The translations under genes and the position numbers were made by a program. Positions 4,309 through 6,266 of a DNA stretch of 6,266 nucleotides are shown in pieces. Below the pieces are notes generated by a model. The model searched no databases, was not told where the DNA came from, and saw nothing but the letters and a program-made list of their open reading frames with translations. How positions within the stretch are numbered: the first letter of the stretch is position 1; every line of letters begins with the position of its first letter. Source of the stretch: Spirochaetales bacterium (GTDB taxonomy: Bacteria; Spirochaetota; Spirochaetia; Sphaerochaetales; Sphaerochaetaceae); the NCBI GenBank assembly GCA_017614625.1, contig JAGABK010000110.1:1-6266 (forward strand). The letters run 5' to 3'.

Positions 4309-6266
4309 ATGTTCAGAAGCGTTGATCCCAGACAGGATTTCCCCAAGATGGAGGAGCAGATCCTCGAGTTCTGGCAGAAGAACGACATTTTCAGAAAATC
4401 GATAGAATCCCGTCCGGCGGACAATGAGTTCTCGTTCTACGACGGACCTCCGTTCGCAACAGGACATCCCCATTACGGACACCTCGTCCCGGGCACCATC
4501 AAGGACATCATCCCGAGATACCAGACCATGAAGGGCCGCCGCGTCCTGAGGAACTGGGGATGGGACTGCCACGGCCTGCCCGTCGAGAACGAGATGAAGA
4601 AGAAGCTCGGAATCTCGAGCGCCAAGGAGATCCAGAAGTACGGCGTGGCCAAGTACAACGAGGAGTGCCGCTCCATCGTCCTGCGCTTCACCAGCGACTG
4701 GGAGAACACCATCAACAGGATGGGACGCTGGGTCGACTTCGAGCACGGATACAAGACCATGGACAAGAGCTTCATGGAGAGCATCTGGTGGGTTTTCAAG
4801 ACCCTCTACGACAAGGGCCTGATCTACAAGGGATACAACATCCTGCCGTACAGCCCCGGACTGGGCTGCCCGCTCTCGAACATGGAGGTCAACCTCGGAG
4901 GCTACAGGGACGTCACAGACCCGGCCGTCACGGTCAGGTTCAAGGTCCGCGGCACCGAGGACACCTATTTCCTTGCGTGGACTACAACTCCGTGGACGCT
5001 TCCGTCCAACCTCGCCCTGGCTCTGGGTCCTGAGATCGACTACGTGAAGATCCTGGACAAGGAGAGCGGTGACAAGTACATCCTCGGAAAGTCGAGGCTC
5101 TCGTCCTACTACAAGGAGGAGACCGCCTACGAGATCCTGGAGGAGTGCAAGGGAAGCGAGCTGGCGGGAATGCGCTACGAGCCTCTGTTCGACTATTTCG
5201 CAGACCTGTACGACCAGGGCGCCTTCGTGACGGTCCTTGGCGACTACGTCACCACCGAGGACGGCTGCGGCATCGTCCATACGGCCCCGGGCTTCGGCGA
5301 GGACGACTACAACGTCCTTAAGGGCACGGGAATCCCCGTAATCTGTCCGATCGACGACGAATGCAAGTTCACATCCGAGGTCAGGGACTACGAGGGCATG
5401 TTCGTCAAGGACGCCGACAAGCTCATCATCCAGCGCCTGAAGGACGAGGGCAAGCTCGTCAAGCGCGAGAACTACCTGCACAGCTATCCGTTCTGCTGGA
5501 GGACCGGATCTCCGCTCATCTACAGGGCCATGGACTGCTGGTTCGTCAAGGTCACGGACATCAAGGACCGCATGGTCGCCAACAACAAGAAGGTCACATG
5601 GGTTCCCGAGCACCTGCGCGACGGAAGGTTCGGAAAGTGGCTCGAGGGAGCGCGCGACTGGGCAATCTCCAGGAACCGCTTCTGGGGCAACCCGATTCCC
5701 GTCTGGAAGTGCGACGGCTCGGATTACACCGAGGTCATCGGCTCCATCGCCGAGCTTGAGGCCAAGTGCGGAAAGAAGGTCACCGACCTGCACAAGCACT
5801 ACGTCGACGAGCTCACATGGCCCAGCCCGGACGGAAAGGGAACCATGAGAAGGGTGCCCGACGTCCTGGACTGCTGGTTCGAAAGCGGAAGCATGCCCTA
5901 CGGACAGCTCCATTACCCGTTCGAGAACCAGGACCGCTTCGACAAGACCTTCCCGGCGGACTTCATCTCCGAAGGCCTGGACCAGACCCGCGGATGGTTC
6001 TACACGCTGACGATCATGGCAACCGCGCTGTTCGACAAGCCGGCATTCATGCACAACGTCACCAACGGAATCATCCTGGCCGAGGACGGCGAGAAGATGT
6101 CCAAGAGCAAGGGCAACTTCACCGACCCGGCCATCCACGTCAACAAGTACGGTGCCGATGCCCTCAGGTTCGCCCTGATGAACAGCGCCGCCGTCCATGC
6201 CGACGACCTCAAGTTCTCCGACCAGATGGTCAAGGACGTCATCAAGAGCCTGATCCTGCCGATGTG
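4309..6266 (+). CDS. ileS: isoleucyl-tRNA synthetase, type 2 (eukaryote-like), 3' end beyond the window
   Basis: IleRS charges tRNA-Ile with isoleucine and edits mischarged valine. The first 652 codons are present; the frame stays open to the right edge, so the anticodon-binding C-terminus is missing. GPPFATGHPHYGH is at residues 46-58 (HYGH is the HIGH motif), GWDCHGLPVE follows, then the editing-domain motifs WTTTPWTLPSN (224-234) and GCGIVHTAPGFGEDDY (319-334). WAISRNRFWGNPIPVW is at 451-466, DVLDCWFESGSMPYGQ at 518-533, SEGLDQTRGWFYTL ends near 567, and KMSKS is at 596-600. The FATGHPHYGH form marks the eukaryote-like IleRS class found in some bacteria, including spirochaetes, rather than the E. 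coli form. GGAG at 4297-4300 is eight bases before the ATG. Confidence 0.96.
   Translation, partial: MFRSVDPRQDFPKMEEQILEFWQKNDIFRKSIESRPADNEFSFYDGPPFATGHPHYGHLVPGTIKDIIPRYQTMKGRRVLRNWGWDCHGLPVENEMKKKLGISSAKEIQKYGVAKYNEECRSIVLRFTSDWENTINRMGRWVDFEHGYKTMDKSFMESIWWVFKTLYDKGLIYKGYNILPYSPGLGCPLSNMEVNLGGYRDVTDPAVTVRFKVRGTEDTYFLAWTTTPWTLPSNLALALGPEIDYVKILDKESGDKYILGKSRLSSYYKEETAYEILEECKGSELAGMRYEPLFDYFADLYDQGAFVTVLGDYVTTEDGCGIVHTAPGFGEDDYNVLKGTGIPVICPIDDECKFTSEVRDYEGMFVKDADKLIIQRLKDEGKLVKRENYLHSYPFCWRTGSPLIYRAMDCWFVKVTDIKDRMVANNKKVTWVPEHLRDGRFGKWLEGARDWAISRNRFWGNPIPVWKCDGSDYTEVIGSIAELEAKCGKKVTDLHKHYVDELTWPSPDGKGTMRRVPDVLDCWFESGSMPYGQLHYPFENQDRFDKTFPADFISEGLDQTRGWFYTLTIMATALFDKPAFMHNVTNGIILAEDGEKMSKSKGNFTDPAIHVNKYGADALRFALMNSAAVHADDLKFSDQMVKDVIKSLILPM

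Noticed and set aside
4230..4424. N-terminal extension of cca to the ATG at 4310 or 4424
   Set aside because: It would add residues with no resemblance to the nucleotidyltransferase family, overlap the ileS start or coding region, and has no ribosome site. The GTG at 4229 gives the usual distance to the VGGAVRD motif.
4282..6198. Very long open frame on the minus strand opposite ileS (638 codons)
   Set aside because: The plus strand encodes an unmistakable IleRS through the whole interval. The antisense frame shows only low-complexity V/L/D/G-rich sequence without motifs, as expected opposite a gene with G/C-rich third positions.

Overview
The window looks like a housekeeping stretch of a bacterial chromosome, moderately GC-rich, with strong G/C preference at third codon positions. 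The protein styles and gene order (rplS, yraN, a small zinc-ribbon protein, coaD, rpmF, acpP, rnc, plus a eukaryote-like isoleucyl-tRNA synthetase) suggest a spirochaete, most likely a Treponema or close relative. That assignment is a judgement from recalled family resemblance, not from a search. There are nine protein genes, eight complete and one cut by the right edge. I see no tRNA, rRNA, insertion sequence, CRISPR array or sign of recent transfer.

Layout. (1) 13-372 is rplS, followed by an intrinsic terminator at 392-421. (2) 430-1642 is a tightly coupled run: yraN, an unrecognised CxxC/HxxC protein, and coaD. The joins are TGATG and ATGA, and no promoter is visible, so expression probably depends on read-through from rplS. 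(3) A promoter straddling the coaD stop codon drives rpmF, acpP and rnc (1711-2877), a compact version of the widespread ribosomal-protein/lipid-synthesis/rnc clusters, lacking plsX and the fab genes. (4) cca (tRNA nucleotidyltransferase, minus strand, 4229-2853) converges on rnc with a 25-base tail-to-tail overlap. (5) ileS (plus strand, from 4309) diverges from cca across an AT-rich 79-base gap and runs off the right edge.

Functionally the genes cover ribosome assembly (L19, L32), coenzyme A synthesis and acyl carrier protein (CoaD makes dephospho-CoA, and CoA supplies the phosphopantetheine arm of ACP), RNA processing (RNase III, CCA addition) and tRNA charging (IleRS).

The most striking structure is a terminator-like hairpin inside the first codons of rnc: a 12-bp perfect inverted repeat (2161-2172 with 2189-2200), a nested 5-bp helix, and a T-rich tract after it. 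It could be an attenuator separating highly expressed rpmF-acpP from rnc, an RNase III self-cleavage site, or both. This is the best candidate for undescribed regulation. No wholly new multi-gene system is evident.
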